This document shows, piece after piece, positions 16,405 through 26,185 of a DNA stretch of 64,000 nt. The stretch's first letter is position 1, and every line of letters begins with the position of its first letter. The notes under the pieces were generated by a model. It worked only from the letters and a program-made list of their open reading frames with translations. It searched no databases and was not told the DNA's origin. This stretch comes from Ancylobacter sp. SL191 (GTDB lineage Bacteria > Pseudomonadota > Alphaproteobacteria > Rhizobiales > Xanthobacteraceae), in NCBI RefSeq assembly GCF_026625645.1, contig NZ_CP113056.1:4253001-4317000 (forward strand). Reading direction: 5' to 3'. The translations under genes and the position numbers were made by a program.

Positions 16405-17574
16405 TCAGGGCTTGAGAACGACCTTGATGCAACCGTCCTGCTTGTCGCGGAACGTCTTGTAGAGGTCGGGCCCATCCTCCAGCCGTGCCGTATGGGTGAT
16501 GACGAAGGAGGGGTCGATCTCGCCATTGACGATGCGGTCGAGAAGCTGCGGCAGATAGTGCTGGACGGGCGTTTGGGCCATGCGGAAGCGCAGGCCGCGA
16601 TTGATCGCGGCGCCCATCGGCACCTTGTCGAGCAGGCCGCCATAGACTCCCACGATGGAGACCGTGCCGAAGTTGCGGCAGCAATGGATCGCCTGACGCA
16701 GCACATGCGGCCGGTCGGTGCCGAGATAGAGCGCGGTCTTCACGCGGTCGACCATGGAGTCGGTGCTGGCCATGCTCTCGGCCTCGGTGCCGACCGCGTC
16801 GATGCAGGCATCGGCGCCACGGCCATGGGTGAGATCGAGCACGCGCTCGTAAATGTCCTCCTCCATGAAATCGAGCGTGATGGCCCCGCTCGCTCGCGCC
16901 AGCGCGAGACGCTCGGGCACGGTGTCGATGGCGATGACGCGCTCGGCGCCAAGAATGAAGGCGGATTTGATTGCCATCTGGCCGACCGGACCGCAGCCCC
17001 AGATGGCGATGGTCTCACCGGGCTGGATGTCGCAATATTCCGCAGCCATGAAGCCGGTGGGGAAGATGTCCGAGAGGAACAGCACCTGCTCGTCGGTCAG
17101 CCCGTCCGGCACCTTGATCGGACCGACATCGGCATAGGGCACGCGCAGATACTCTGCCTGCCCGCCGGCATAACCGCCGAGGATATGCGAATAGCCGAAC
17201 AGGCCGGCGGGGCTGTTACCCCACAGCTTGGTTGCCGCCTCACGGTTCGGGTTGGAGCGCTCGCAGCCGGAGAAATAGCCGCGCTTGCAGAAGAAACACT
17301 CGCCACAGGAGATGGTGAACGGCACGACGACGCGATCGCCGACCTTCAGCTTGGTGTTGTCCTTGCCGACCTCGACCACCTCGCCCATGGTCTCGTGGCC
17401 CATGACGTCACCGCTCTCCATGCCCGGCATGATACCGTCATAGATATGCAGGTCGGAGCCGCAAATGGCGCAGGCGGTGACCTTGATAATGGCGTCGCGG
17501 CCATGTTCGATGCGGGGATCGGGCACGCTTTCACAGCGAATGTCGCTCTTGCCGTGCCAGGTCAGTGCTTTCAT
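16405..17574 (-). CDS. Zinc-dependent alcohol dehydrogenase (formaldehyde dehydrogenase-like MDR)
   Basis: 389 residues from ATG 17574 (MKALTWHGK). Catalytic zinc ligands lie in CAICGSDLH and GHE; the structural zinc loop [15 protein letters not shown] supplies four cysteines. The nucleotide site reads [10 protein letters not shown]. This matches the threonine-dehydrogenase/glutathione-independent formaldehyde dehydrogenase branch often seen in stress operons. It is first of a four-gene operon (ADH, SDR, broken membrane protein, 106-aa protein). A near-match EcfG promoter lies 34 bp upstream. Confidence 0.9.
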   Translation of the reverse strand: MKALTWHGKSDIRCESVPDPRIEHGRDAIIKVTACAICGSDLHIYDGIMPGMESGDVMGHETMGEVVEVGKDNTKLKVGDRVVVPFTISCGECFFCKRGYFSGCERSNPNREAATKLWGNSPAGLFGYSHILGGYAGGQAEYLRVPYADVGPIKVPDGLTDEQVLFLSDIFPTGFMAAEYCDIQPGETIAIWGCGPVGQMAIKSAFILGAERVIAIDTVPERLALARASGAITLDFMEEDIYERVLDLTHGRGADACIDAVGTEAESMASTDSMVDRVKTALYLGTDRPHVLRQAIHCCRNFGTVSIVGVYGGLLDKVPMGAAINRGLRFRMAQTPVQHYLPQLLDRIVNGEIDPSFVITHTARLEDGPDLYKTFRDKQDGCIKVVLKP

Positions 17575-17607
17575 GCCAGTTGCCCTCGTCGCGGATGTCG
17601 TTGCGAC

Positions 17608-17632
17608 AATGCGCGACACGGATCACTGTTCC
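17608..17632 (-). promoter_or_regulatory. Weak EcfG-like promoter of the ADH operon
   Basis: On the minus strand, GGAAC (17632-17628), a 16-base spacer and CATT (17611-17608). The -35 and spacing are exact but the -10 has one mismatch from CGTT. It sits at the right distance from the 17574 start. Confidence 0.35.
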
Positions 17633-17741
17633 GCAGGAACACTGGTATTGAATTCGGATCTACGTATTACCTCCAGCGAATATTATTATGACACCGGCTT
17701 TACTTATCTACCTACCAGAATCGGCCGCGAACTGAGCAGGC

Positions 17742-19061
17742 TCACTCGTCATCGGCCGCCGGCAGACAGGCGGGGTCGCTCGCCGCCTGCGCCAGCGCGG
17801 CGAAACGGCTCCAGGGGCACAGGCCCGCCGGATCGGCGCCGCACGCCCCGATCTGCACGGGCGTCGTGGAGGGTGGGTTCTGCGCATCGAGCGTGGCGCC
17901 GCTGCGCAACTGATCCAGGCTCTGCACGATATAGACGAGGCGCAGCATCAGCGCGCCGGTGGGCGGCTGCCACAGCTCGAAGGCGAAGGCCCCGCCCGGT
18001 GGCAGCTGATAGGGGTGGAAGCCCGGCGGCGCCCATGTGAGATCGAGCATCCCGGCGAGCGCCAGCATCAGCGTGTCGTGGCTCGAAAAATAGGTGAAGG
18101 CCGGTCCCTGCCCCGCCGCCAGTTCGGTGAGCGCCGCGAGCACGGGCGACAGCACCGGCGTGCCACGCTTCACCGCCTGATAGGGCGGCATGAAGGCGAT
18201 GCGCTCGCTCGCGGCATGAAGGGCGTTCACCTCCATGATGGCGGCGGGTAGTGACTTGCCGGCCGCCGCGGGCAGGCGCCCCCAGCCGATGCCGTCACCC
18301 GGAAGGTCGGCCCCATATTGCATGATGAACTGCTCGGAGGTCTGGGCGGCGACGTGCAGCCCGTCAAAACCGTCCCCGTTCGCCGCCAGCGTCGCCAGTG
18401 AACAGGGCGCTGCCACGCCATGCGCCACGCAGGCTTCAGGGCGGAAGGGGCCGAGCACCGTGTCAAGCACGCCGAGCGGGCGGGCGAGCTCGCCGCGCAT
18501 CAGCTCGGCCGGCGTCACACCGGCGAGGGCGATGGAGGCGGCACGGGCCTGCGCTGCCTCATAGCCGCAGGCCGGGCCGTGATAGAGCTTGGGACGGACC
18601 TGAAGATTGGGCAGCAGGCAGCCGGGAAACATGCCGTCCATCACAGCGCCGGCGCTCAGCAAGGTGCGCTCGACACCATCGGAGATGAAGGCCACACGCG
18701 AAGCCGGAGGGCACTCCACCAGCGGGAACAGGCCGGCCTGTGCGTAATGGCGGCGGTAGAAATCGCCCATCACCCGCATCCGCGCGAAGCCGGCATCGGT
18801 GAGATGGCCCGAGGCCACGGCGGGGTCCGGCCAGCGGTCGGCGCCGAGCGCATCGAGGCAGTCGCCGGGCTTCTCGACCCCGCCGCAGCGGACGGCGATG
18901 GTAACGGCGCGCATGCCATGGCGGCTCAGAATGACCGTACCCTTGAGCTGCCAGTCGGCTCCGGGCGGATCGAGCGGCCCGGCGACGGCGGCGCCGTACA
19001 CGAAACCGGCCGCCAGCACGGCAAACAGCCGCACGCCCCACCTACGCCACGCACCCGCCAT
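17742..19061 (-). CDS. Histidine acid phosphatase (phytase/glucose-1-phosphatase type), secreted
   Basis: 439 residues with an N-terminal signal peptide (basic start, then LFAVLAAGFVYGAAVAG). The catalytic RHGxR motif is RHGMR at 47-51, carrying the nucleophile His48; the proton-donor motif is HD in SSHDTLML, about residue 330. It would hydrolyse phosphate monoesters, perhaps phytate or sugar phosphates, in the periplasm. It follows gcd on the same strand after a 58-bp gap. Linking sugar oxidation and phosphate release in one unit would suit phosphate scavenging, but that is inference. Confidence 0.85.
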   Translation of the reverse strand: MAGAWRRWGVRLFAVLAAGFVYGAAVAGPLDPPGADWQLKGTVILSRHGMRAVTIAVRCGGVEKPGDCLDALGADRWPDPAVASGHLTDAGFARMRVMGDFYRRHYAQAGLFPLVECPPASRVAFISDGVERTLLSAGAVMDGMFPGCLLPNLQVRPKLYHGPACGYEAAQARAASIALAGVTPAELMRGELARPLGVLDTVLGPFRPEACVAHGVAAPCSLATLAANGDGFDGLHVAAQTSEQFIMQYGADLPGDGIGWGRLPAAAGKSLPAAIMEVNALHAASERIAFMPPYQAVKRGTPVLSPVLAALTELAAGQGPAFTYFSSHDTLMLALAGMLDLTWAPPGFHPYQLPPGGAFAFELWQPPTGALMLRLVYIVQSLDQLRSGATLDAQNPPSTTPVQIGACGADPAGLCPWSRFAALAQAASDPACLPAADDE

Positions 19062-19119
19062 TGCCGCTCCGCTCCTCTGACCGCGCGGTATTATACGCGG
19101 CGAGGATGAAGCGGAACTG

Positions 19120-21447
19120 TCAGCGTGGCAGCGTGTAGGCGATGACGTAATCGCCCGCCTTGGTGCCGACCGAGCCATGACCGCCGGCGACCTGGACGAT
19201 GAACTGCCGCCCGTCGGCCTCATAGCTCATCGGCGTCGCCTGCCCGCCCGCCGGCAGGCGCTGCCGCCAGAGCACCTCCCCCGTCGCGACATCATAGGCG
19301 CGCAGATAATTGTCGATGGCGGCGCTGAGGAAGGCGACGCCGCCCGCTGTCACCATCGGCCCGCCAATGCCGGGCACGCCAAGCGTGATCGGCGGCAGCG
19401 GAATGGGCGCGGCGTCGCGCATCGTGCCGTTGCGCCGCATATAGGCCTTCTCCCCGGTCTTCAGATCCACGCCGCTGACATAGCCCCAGGGCGGGGCCTG
19501 GCAGGGCAGGCCGAGCGGCGAGGTGAACGGGCCCATGCGCACGCCATAATCGCCGCCCTCATTCACATTCAGCCCCGCCTCGCTGGAGTTGACCTGCTCG
19601 TCCGCGTCGATCTCCTCGGCACGGACAAGCTCCGAGGTGAAGGCGATGTAGGTCGGCATGGCGAACATCACCTGCCGCACCGGGTCGACCGCTACCGAGC
19701 CCCAGTTGAAGGTGCCGAAATTGCCGGGATAGACCAGCGAGCCCTGGAATGTCGGCGGCGTGAAGCGGCCCTCATAGCGCAATGAGTGGAACCTGATGCG
19801 GCAGGCGAGCTGGTCGAGCAAGCTCGCGCCCCACATGTCGCTCCCGCGCAGTGGTTCCGGCGCGAAGCTGAGCGATGAGACCGGCTGCGTCGGCGCGGTG
19901 AAGTCACCGGGAATATCCGCTCCGCTCGGCGCCGGCTGCTCGCTCACCGGCAGCACCGGCGTGCCGGTGCGGCGGTCGAGAACATAGATGTCTCCCTGCT
20001 TCGTGGGAATGACCACCGAGGGGATGGACTGGCCGCCGCGCGTGATGTCGATCAATACCGGCTGGGCTGGAACGTCCATGTCCCAGAGGTCGTGATGCAC
20101 GGTCTGGAACACCCAGCGCAGCCGCCCGCTCGCCACATCGAGCGCGACCACCGAAGAGGAGAAGCGCTCCACCGCCGGGCTACGGTCGATGCCGATCTGG
20201 TCCGGCGTCTTGTTGCCGAGCGGCACGTAAACCAGGCCGAGTTCGGCATCGGCGCTGAAGATCGACCAGCTGTTGGGGGAATTAGGGGTGTAGGTCTCGC
20301 CCTCCGCCAGCGGCTCCGTGCGGTCCGGGTTGCCGGAATCCCACGCCCAGAGCAGCGCCCCGCTGCGCACGTCATAGCCGCGGATGACGCCGGAGGGCGC
20401 CGCGATGGCGTAATTGTCGTTCACCGCGCCACCAATGATCAGCACGTCATTGACGATGGTCGGCGGCGAGGTGGAGTAGTAGAAGCCCGCGCGCTGATTG
20501 GGCATGTTGGCCCACAGGTTCACCACGCCATCGTCGCCAAACTCCGGGCAGATTCCACCGGTCAGGGCATCGAGCGCGATGAGCCGGGCATCCGCCGTCG
20601 GCAGATAGATACGCGCGGTACAGGCGGGCGCCGCCGCGACATCGGCCTCCGCCACTGCCCCGTCGCGGAAATAGGACACGCCGCGGCAGGTCTGATGCTG
20701 GCGCGAGGGCTCCATGCCGGCATTGGGATCGTAGCGCCAGCGCTCCTGTCCGGTCGCGGCATCGAGGGCGATGGCGAGGCTGTGCGGCGTGCAGAGGTAA
20801 AGCAGATTGCCGATCTTCAGCGGCGTGACTTGATAGGTGGTCTCCGTCACGTCGTCGGGACGACGCACATCGCCGGTCTGGTAGGTCCAGGCGACCTCAA
20901 GGCGACCGACATTCTCCGGTGTGATCTCGCGCAGCGGCGTGTAGCGCTGGCCGGCCAGCGTGCGGCCATAATGCGCCCACTCGGCCGCCGGCACGCCGCC
21001 ATCCGGCGGATCGTTCGGCTCGACGGTGGTGACGAGACGCCCTTCCAGGGTGTGCGGATCGCGCGCCAGCGCGGCGCCCGCGACACCGACGCAGGCGAGG
21101 ATCACGACACCGAGCGCGATCCGGCTCGCGTCCCAGCGGCGGCCGGACCCGACCGCCCAGGGGGTCAGCAGCCAGACGCCCATGAGCACCACGAGTCCGC
21201 CGCGCGTGCCCAGCGGCCACCAGTCGAGGCCAACTTCCCATACGGACCAGCCCAACGTCCCCGCCAGCAGAAGCGCATAGAGCAGCCGCGCCTGCGGGCG
21301 GCGGCTCATGACCAGCGCGGCACAGAGCAGAAGGCCGAAACCAAGCACGAGATAGAACCAGCTCCCACCCAGACTGATCAGCCAAATGCCGCCGCTCGTC
21401 AGGAACAGGCCGATGAGAGCAAAGACGACAATGGTGAGGATGCGCAT
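19120..21447 (-). CDS. gcd: Membrane-bound PQQ-dependent glucose dehydrogenase family protein
   Basis: 775 residues from ATG 21447. About five membrane helices occupy residues 1-120 (TIVVFALIGLFLTSGGIWLI first), then a periplasmic eight-bladed PQQ propeller begins near EWAHYGRTLAGQRYTPL. It contains repeated W-docking motifs (ERWRYD, LRWVFQ, VLWRQRLP) and the segment YVPLGNKTPD typical of Gcd. It oxidises glucose (or quinate/shikimate in sister enzymes) in the periplasm and feeds ubiquinone. PQQ synthesis genes are not in the window. A perfect EcfG promoter lies 136 bp upstream, leaving a long leader. Confidence 0.9.
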   Translation of the reverse strand: MRILTIVVFALIGLFLTSGGIWLISLGGSWFYLVLGFGLLLCAALVMSRRPQARLLYALLLAGTLGWSVWEVGLDWWPLGTRGGLVVLMGVWLLTPWAVGSGRRWDASRIALGVVILACVGVAGAALARDPHTLEGRLVTTVEPNDPPDGGVPAAEWAHYGRTLAGQRYTPLREITPENVGRLEVAWTYQTGDVRRPDDVTETTYQVTPLKIGNLLYLCTPHSLAIALDAATGQERWRYDPNAGMEPSRQHQTCRGVSYFRDGAVAEADVAAAPACTARIYLPTADARLIALDALTGGICPEFGDDGVVNLWANMPNQRAGFYYSTSPPTIVNDVLIIGGAVNDNYAIAAPSGVIRGYDVRSGALLWAWDSGNPDRTEPLAEGETYTPNSPNSWSIFSADAELGLVYVPLGNKTPDQIGIDRSPAVERFSSSVVALDVASGRLRWVFQTVHHDLWDMDVPAQPVLIDITRGGQSIPSVVIPTKQGDIYVLDRRTGTPVLPVSEQPAPSGADIPGDFTAPTQPVSSLSFAPEPLRGSDMWGASLLDQLACRIRFHSLRYEGRFTPPTFQGSLVYPGNFGTFNWGSVAVDPVRQVMFAMPTYIAFTSELVRAEEIDADEQVNSSEAGLNVNEGGDYGVRMGPFTSPLGLPCQAPPWGYVSGVDLKTGEKAYMRRNGTMRDAAPIPLPPITLGVPGIGGPMVTAGGVAFLSAAIDNYLRAYDVATGEVLWRQRLPAGGQATPMSYEADGRQFIVQVAGGHGSVGTKAGDYVIAYTLPR

Positions 21448-21582
21448 GGGCCGGTCCTTCCGTGGCGCAGGCCCGCGCCACGAGGCAGCGCGAGCGGGCA
21501 GATCACGGACGCGCTTCACGCAGGCGCTTCCGTGATCTGCCGTTAGGACATGGGGCGGATGAATGATCGGTCGTCTTCGCGT

Positions 21583-21607
21583 AACGGGCAAAGCGCCCGA
21601 GCGTTCC
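21583..21607 (-). promoter_or_regulatory. EcfG promoter of gcd
   Basis: Minus-strand GGAAC (21607-21603), 16-base spacer, CGTT (21586-21583). Exact match; the implied 5' leader before the gcd ATG is about 130 bases. Confidence 0.7.
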
Positions 21608-21684
21608 ATGCCCATTGCCGGGCCAGCGCGCGAACCGGGCGAGACGCCGCGCATTGAGGTGCATTTGCGTCAGCCGAGCGTGCG

Positions 21685-21962
21685 ATGCGTGAGGATCGAT
21701 CCACGGCGCCGGAGAGCGGCACGACGGGGCCCGTGACCGGAGCCGATCAGCTCATCGACGCCTCCACGGTGCTGGCGAGACCACCGGCGTCAACTCCTTG
21801 CTGGGGGTTAGCCCCTCCACACGGGATTCCTTTACCCAGGTGGCGATCAGCGACATAGTCGAAATCCGTTCGAGCGAACTCGCCCTTGAGCGTGGCGACC
21901 GCAAGACGCTGCCCGACCTCAAGCACCACCTCGACATGGCCAAGAAGCTGGCCGGCGACTGA
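21685..21962 (+). pseudogene. Frameshifted DUF4142-like small gene
   Basis: From ATG 21685 one frame reads through GADQLIDASTVLA; near 21775 the similarity jumps to another frame that continues ETTGVNSLLGVSPSTRD, then FTQVAISDIVEIRSSELALE and LDMAKKLAGD to TGA 21960-21962. Restoring one base gives a 92-residue protein. The second part resembles the start of the DUF4142 ferritin-like domain and is shorter than usual (about 150 aa), so the gene is probably also truncated. A one-base sequencing error is the alternative. Confidence 0.55.
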
Positions 21963-22057
21963 CCGATAAACGTTCCAAACGGAGCTCCGGCCCTTGAGCC
22001 TCGGCCCGGCTGTGCCAATCTGACCGGGCGGGGGCGCATTGTGAGCAGGGAACGTCC

Positions 22058-23392
22058 ATGTCCACCAAAAGCGACTATCCCGCCAGCGCAACGCAGGTCG
22101 CGCCGCGTCACCGCGTGGTCATCATCGGTGCCGGGTTCGGCGGTGTGCAAGTCGCGCGCGGCCTCGCTTCCGCGTCGGCGGATGTCACGCTGATCGACCA
22201 GCATAATTACCACTGCTTCCAGCCGCTGCTCTATCAGGTGGCGACCGCCGTGCTCTCGCCGGCCGACATCGCCTGGCCGATCCGGCACATCCTCGCCGGC
22301 CAGCCCAACCTCACCATGCTGATGGCCCGCGCCGAGGGGGTGGACCGCGCCGCCCGCGTGGTGAACACCAGCGAGGGGCCGATCCCCTATGACATTCTCG
22401 TCCTAGCCACCGGGGCCACCTATGCCTATTTCGGCCATGACGACTGGGCCGAGGCGGCGCCGGGGCTCAAGAACATCGAGGACGCCACGCGCCTGCGCCG
22501 GCGCATCCTGCTCGCCTTCGAGCGCGCCGAAACGACCCGCGACGAGGCGGAACGCCGCCGGCTGCTGACCTTTGCCGTCATCGGCGGCGGACCGACGGGT
22601 GTGGAAATGGCCGGCGCCATCGCCGAGGTGGCCCGGCACGCGCTGGCGCCGGATTTCCGCAATGTCGATCCGCGCACGGCGCGCATCCTGCTGATCGAGG
22701 CCGGCCCGCGCCTGCTGCCAGCCCTGCCGGAGAACCTCGCCACCTATGCCGCCCACCGCCTTGAATCGATGGGCGTGGAGGTGATGACCGGCACGCCCGT
22801 GACGTCCATCGACGCGCATCAGGTGGCGCTGGGCGACGGCACGACCATCGAGACCGCCACCACTGTCTGGGCCGCCGGGGTGAAGGCCTCCGGCGCCGGG
22901 CAGTGGCTCGGGGCCGAGACCGACCGCGCCGGGCGCTGCCTCGTCACGCCCCAGCTCACCCTGCCCGGCGATCCCGCCATCTTTGTCATTGGCGACACGG
23001 CCTCGGTGAAGGACGCCGCCGGCAAGCCGGTGCCGGGCATCGCCCCCGCCGCCAAGCAGATGGGCGCCTATGTCGCCAGGGTCATCCGCGCCCGCCTCGC
23101 CGGCAAGGCGGAGGTCGGGCCGTTCCGCTACAGCCATCAGGGCGATCTCGCCACCATCGGGCGCAATTCCGCCGTGGTGAAGCTCGGCCGGTTCGAGCTC
23201 ACGGGGTTTCTGGGCTGGGTGTTCTGGGGGATCGTCCATGTCTACTTCCTGATCGGCACGCGCAACCGCCTCGCCGTCGGCACCACCTGGCTGTGGAACT
23301 ACGTCACCAACCAGCGCGCCGCCCGGCTCATCACCGGCGACACCACGGCCGGCGAGCACAGGCCGGCGGCTCCGGTGTCTTCCCCCTCCTAG
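22058..23392 (+). CDS. Type II NADH dehydrogenase (NDH-2)
   Basis: 444 residues. An FAD-binding Rossmann motif (VIIGAGFGGVQVA, residues 20-32) and a second NADH-binding motif (VIGGGPTGVEMAG, about 177-189) mark the pyridine-nucleotide disulfide oxidoreductase fold. YHCFQPLLYQVAT matches the conserved quinone-side motif of NDH-2, and the C-terminal LGWVFWGIVHVYFLIGTRNR is the membrane-anchoring amphipathic region. It passes electrons from NADH to quinone without pumping protons. A gene of this sort beside gcd and the alternative oxidase suits an uncoupled, stress-tolerant respiratory chain. Confidence 0.9.
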   Translation: MSTKSDYPASATQVAPRHRVVIIGAGFGGVQVARGLASASADVTLIDQHNYHCFQPLLYQVATAVLSPADIAWPIRHILAGQPNLTMLMARAEGVDRAARVVNTSEGPIPYDILVLATGATYAYFGHDDWAEAAPGLKNIEDATRLRRRILLAFERAETTRDEAERRRLLTFAVIGGGPTGVEMAGAIAEVARHALAPDFRNVDPRTARILLIEAGPRLLPALPENLATYAAHRLESMGVEVMTGTPVTSIDAHQVALGDGTTIETATTVWAAGVKASGAGQWLGAETDRAGRCLVTPQLTLPGDPAIFVIGDTASVKDAAGKPVPGIAPAAKQMGAYVARVIRARLAGKAEVGPFRYSHQGDLATIGRNSAVVKLGRFELTGFLGWVFWGIVHVYFLIGTRNRLAVGTTWLWNYVTNQRAARLITGDTTAGEHRPAAPVSSPS

Positions 23393-23422
23393 CTGAACCT
23401 GAGCCCCCGCCTGAGCTCTTAT

Positions 23423-23447
23423 GGAACGGCACCCGGCCCGAAGCGTT
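23423..23447 (+). promoter_or_regulatory. EcfG promoter of the GlsB-type gene
   Basis: GGAAC (23423-23427), 16-base spacer, CGTT (23444-23447), exact match, 50 bases before the 23498 start codon. Confidence 0.75.
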
Positions 23448-23497
23448 GAACCGGGCCGCTGCTGGGCGGCGTTTCGTGTGACTGGAGGGCTAACACA

Positions 23498-23749
23498 ATG
23501 GAAGACGCACAGATCGGGTGGATCGCCGCCATCATTATCGGCGGTCTCGCCGGCTGGATCGCCTCGGCGATCATGAAGACCGGCACCGGCATTTTTCTCA
23601 ACATCGTGCTCGGCATCATCGGCGCCGCCGTGGCGAGCTTCCTGTTCGGCTTCTTCGGCATCGGCTTCGGCGGGTGGATCGGTTATCTCGTGGCCGGTGT
23701 CATCGGTGCCTGCATCCTGATCGGGCTGGTGCGGGCGATCCGAAGCTAG
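23498..23749 (+). CDS. GlsB/YeaQ/YmgE family stress-response membrane protein
   Basis: 83 residues, preceded by GGAGGG. Three hydrophobic segments with glycine-zipper spacing are visible (IIGGLAGWIASAIMKTG, NIVLGIIGAAVASFLFG, IGYLVAGVIGACILIGLV), the standard pattern of this transglycosylase-associated family of small inner-membrane proteins. The molecular role is unsettled; induction by acid or osmotic stress is the usual finding. The exact EcfG promoter ahead supports stress control here. Confidence 0.9.
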   Translation: MEDAQIGWIAAIIIGGLAGWIASAIMKTGTGIFLNIVLGIIGAAVASFLFGFFGIGFGGWIGYLVAGVIGACILIGLVRAIRS

Positions 23750-23755
23750 CCGGCC

Positions 23756-23935
23756 ATGGCGCTCGGCTACCACGCATCGCACGAGCAGTTCGCCCCGGCA
23801 AACGGCGCGCCGGCATCATCGCGGCGGGCACGTGGGTTCCGCGACATCTACCTTCACAATGTCGGAGTAAACCAGCGCGCCTTCATCGATGATTTCGGCG
23901 CGAAGGTGCTGCCGCATTTTCCCTCGGCAGCCTGA
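23756..23935 (+). pseudogene. Internally deleted LLM-class flavin oxidoreductase gene
   Basis: A 59-codon frame joins a typical N-terminus, MALGYHASHEQFAP, directly to a typical C-terminus, RDIYLHNVGVNQRAF followed by GAKVLP. These resemble the two ends of the TIGR03885-type flavin-dependent oxidoreductases, normally around 320 residues, so some 260 residues are missing while the frame is kept. The middle joint (ANGAPASSRRARGF) is not family-like. Relatives often neighbour GH13 glucosidase genes, as here. It may still be translated but cannot be an enzyme. Confidence 0.6.
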
Positions 23936-23959
23936 CGCGCCGCATACAGGAGAGCCGAC

Positions 23960-25558
<1,599 letters not shown>

Positions 25559-25621
25559 GGCCTATTGAAGCAAGGGGCACCGCGACTATGCTACCGGCGC
25601 TCTGACCGGGACTTATCGCGC

Positions 25622-26185
25622 ATGCCCCTCGATTTGACCGCCGCCGCCCTGATCCCGATCGACATGCAGAAGGGCTTCGACGACCCGAAGTGGCCGCCGC
25701 GCTGGAACACGGCCTCGGACGATCATGGTCGCGCGCTAATCGCGGCGTGGCGGGAAGCGGGGCGGCCGATCTTCCATGTGCGCCATGACTCGGTGGAGGA
25801 AGGCTCAACGCTCCGCCCCGACCATCCCGGCAATGCGCTGCGCGACGGCTTCACCCCCGTGGGCGACGAGCCGCTGATCACCAAATCGGTCAACGCGGCC
25901 TTCATCGGCACCGATCTCGATTTGCGCCTGCGCCGGGCAGGGATTTCCACCCTCGTGCTCTTCGGCATCTCCACCGATATGTGCGTGTCGACCACCACGC
26001 GCGTGGGCGCGAATCTCGGCTATCGGGTCATTCTGGTCGAGGATGCCTGCGACTGCTTCGACCTGCCGAACCCGCACGGGGGCGTCATCCCCGCCCGCAC
26101 GGTCCACGACATCCACGTGGCGACCCTGCGCTACGAATTCGCCACGGTCGCCACGACGGCCGAGGTGCTGGCGGCGCTGGGTTAG
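25622..26185 (+). CDS. Isochorismatase-like cysteine hydrolase
   Basis: 187 residues from ATG 25622; a longer form from 25565 lacks a ribosome site. The catalytic triad of the family is visible: D14 (IPIDMQKGF), K88 (LITKSVNAAF) and C121 (FGISTDMCVSTT), with the conserved cis-peptide region before the cysteine. These enzymes split amide or ester bonds of small molecules (nicotinamide, ureidoacrylate, isochorismate); substrate not predicted. The stop overlaps the end of the convergent GH13 gene by 4 bp. Confidence 0.85.
   Translation: MPLDLTAAALIPIDMQKGFDDPKWPPRWNTASDDHGRALIAAWREAGRPIFHVRHDSVEEGSTLRPDHPGNALRDGFTPVGDEPLITKSVNAAFIGTDLDLRLRRAGISTLVLFGISTDMCVSTTTRVGANLGYRVILVEDACDCFDLPNPHGGVIPARTVHDIHVATLRYEFATVATTAEVLAALG

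Noticed and set aside
22041-22046. GGAAC just before the NDH-2 gene as an EcfG -35
   Set aside because: It is too close to the start codon and no CGTT follows at 16-17 bases before the gene.
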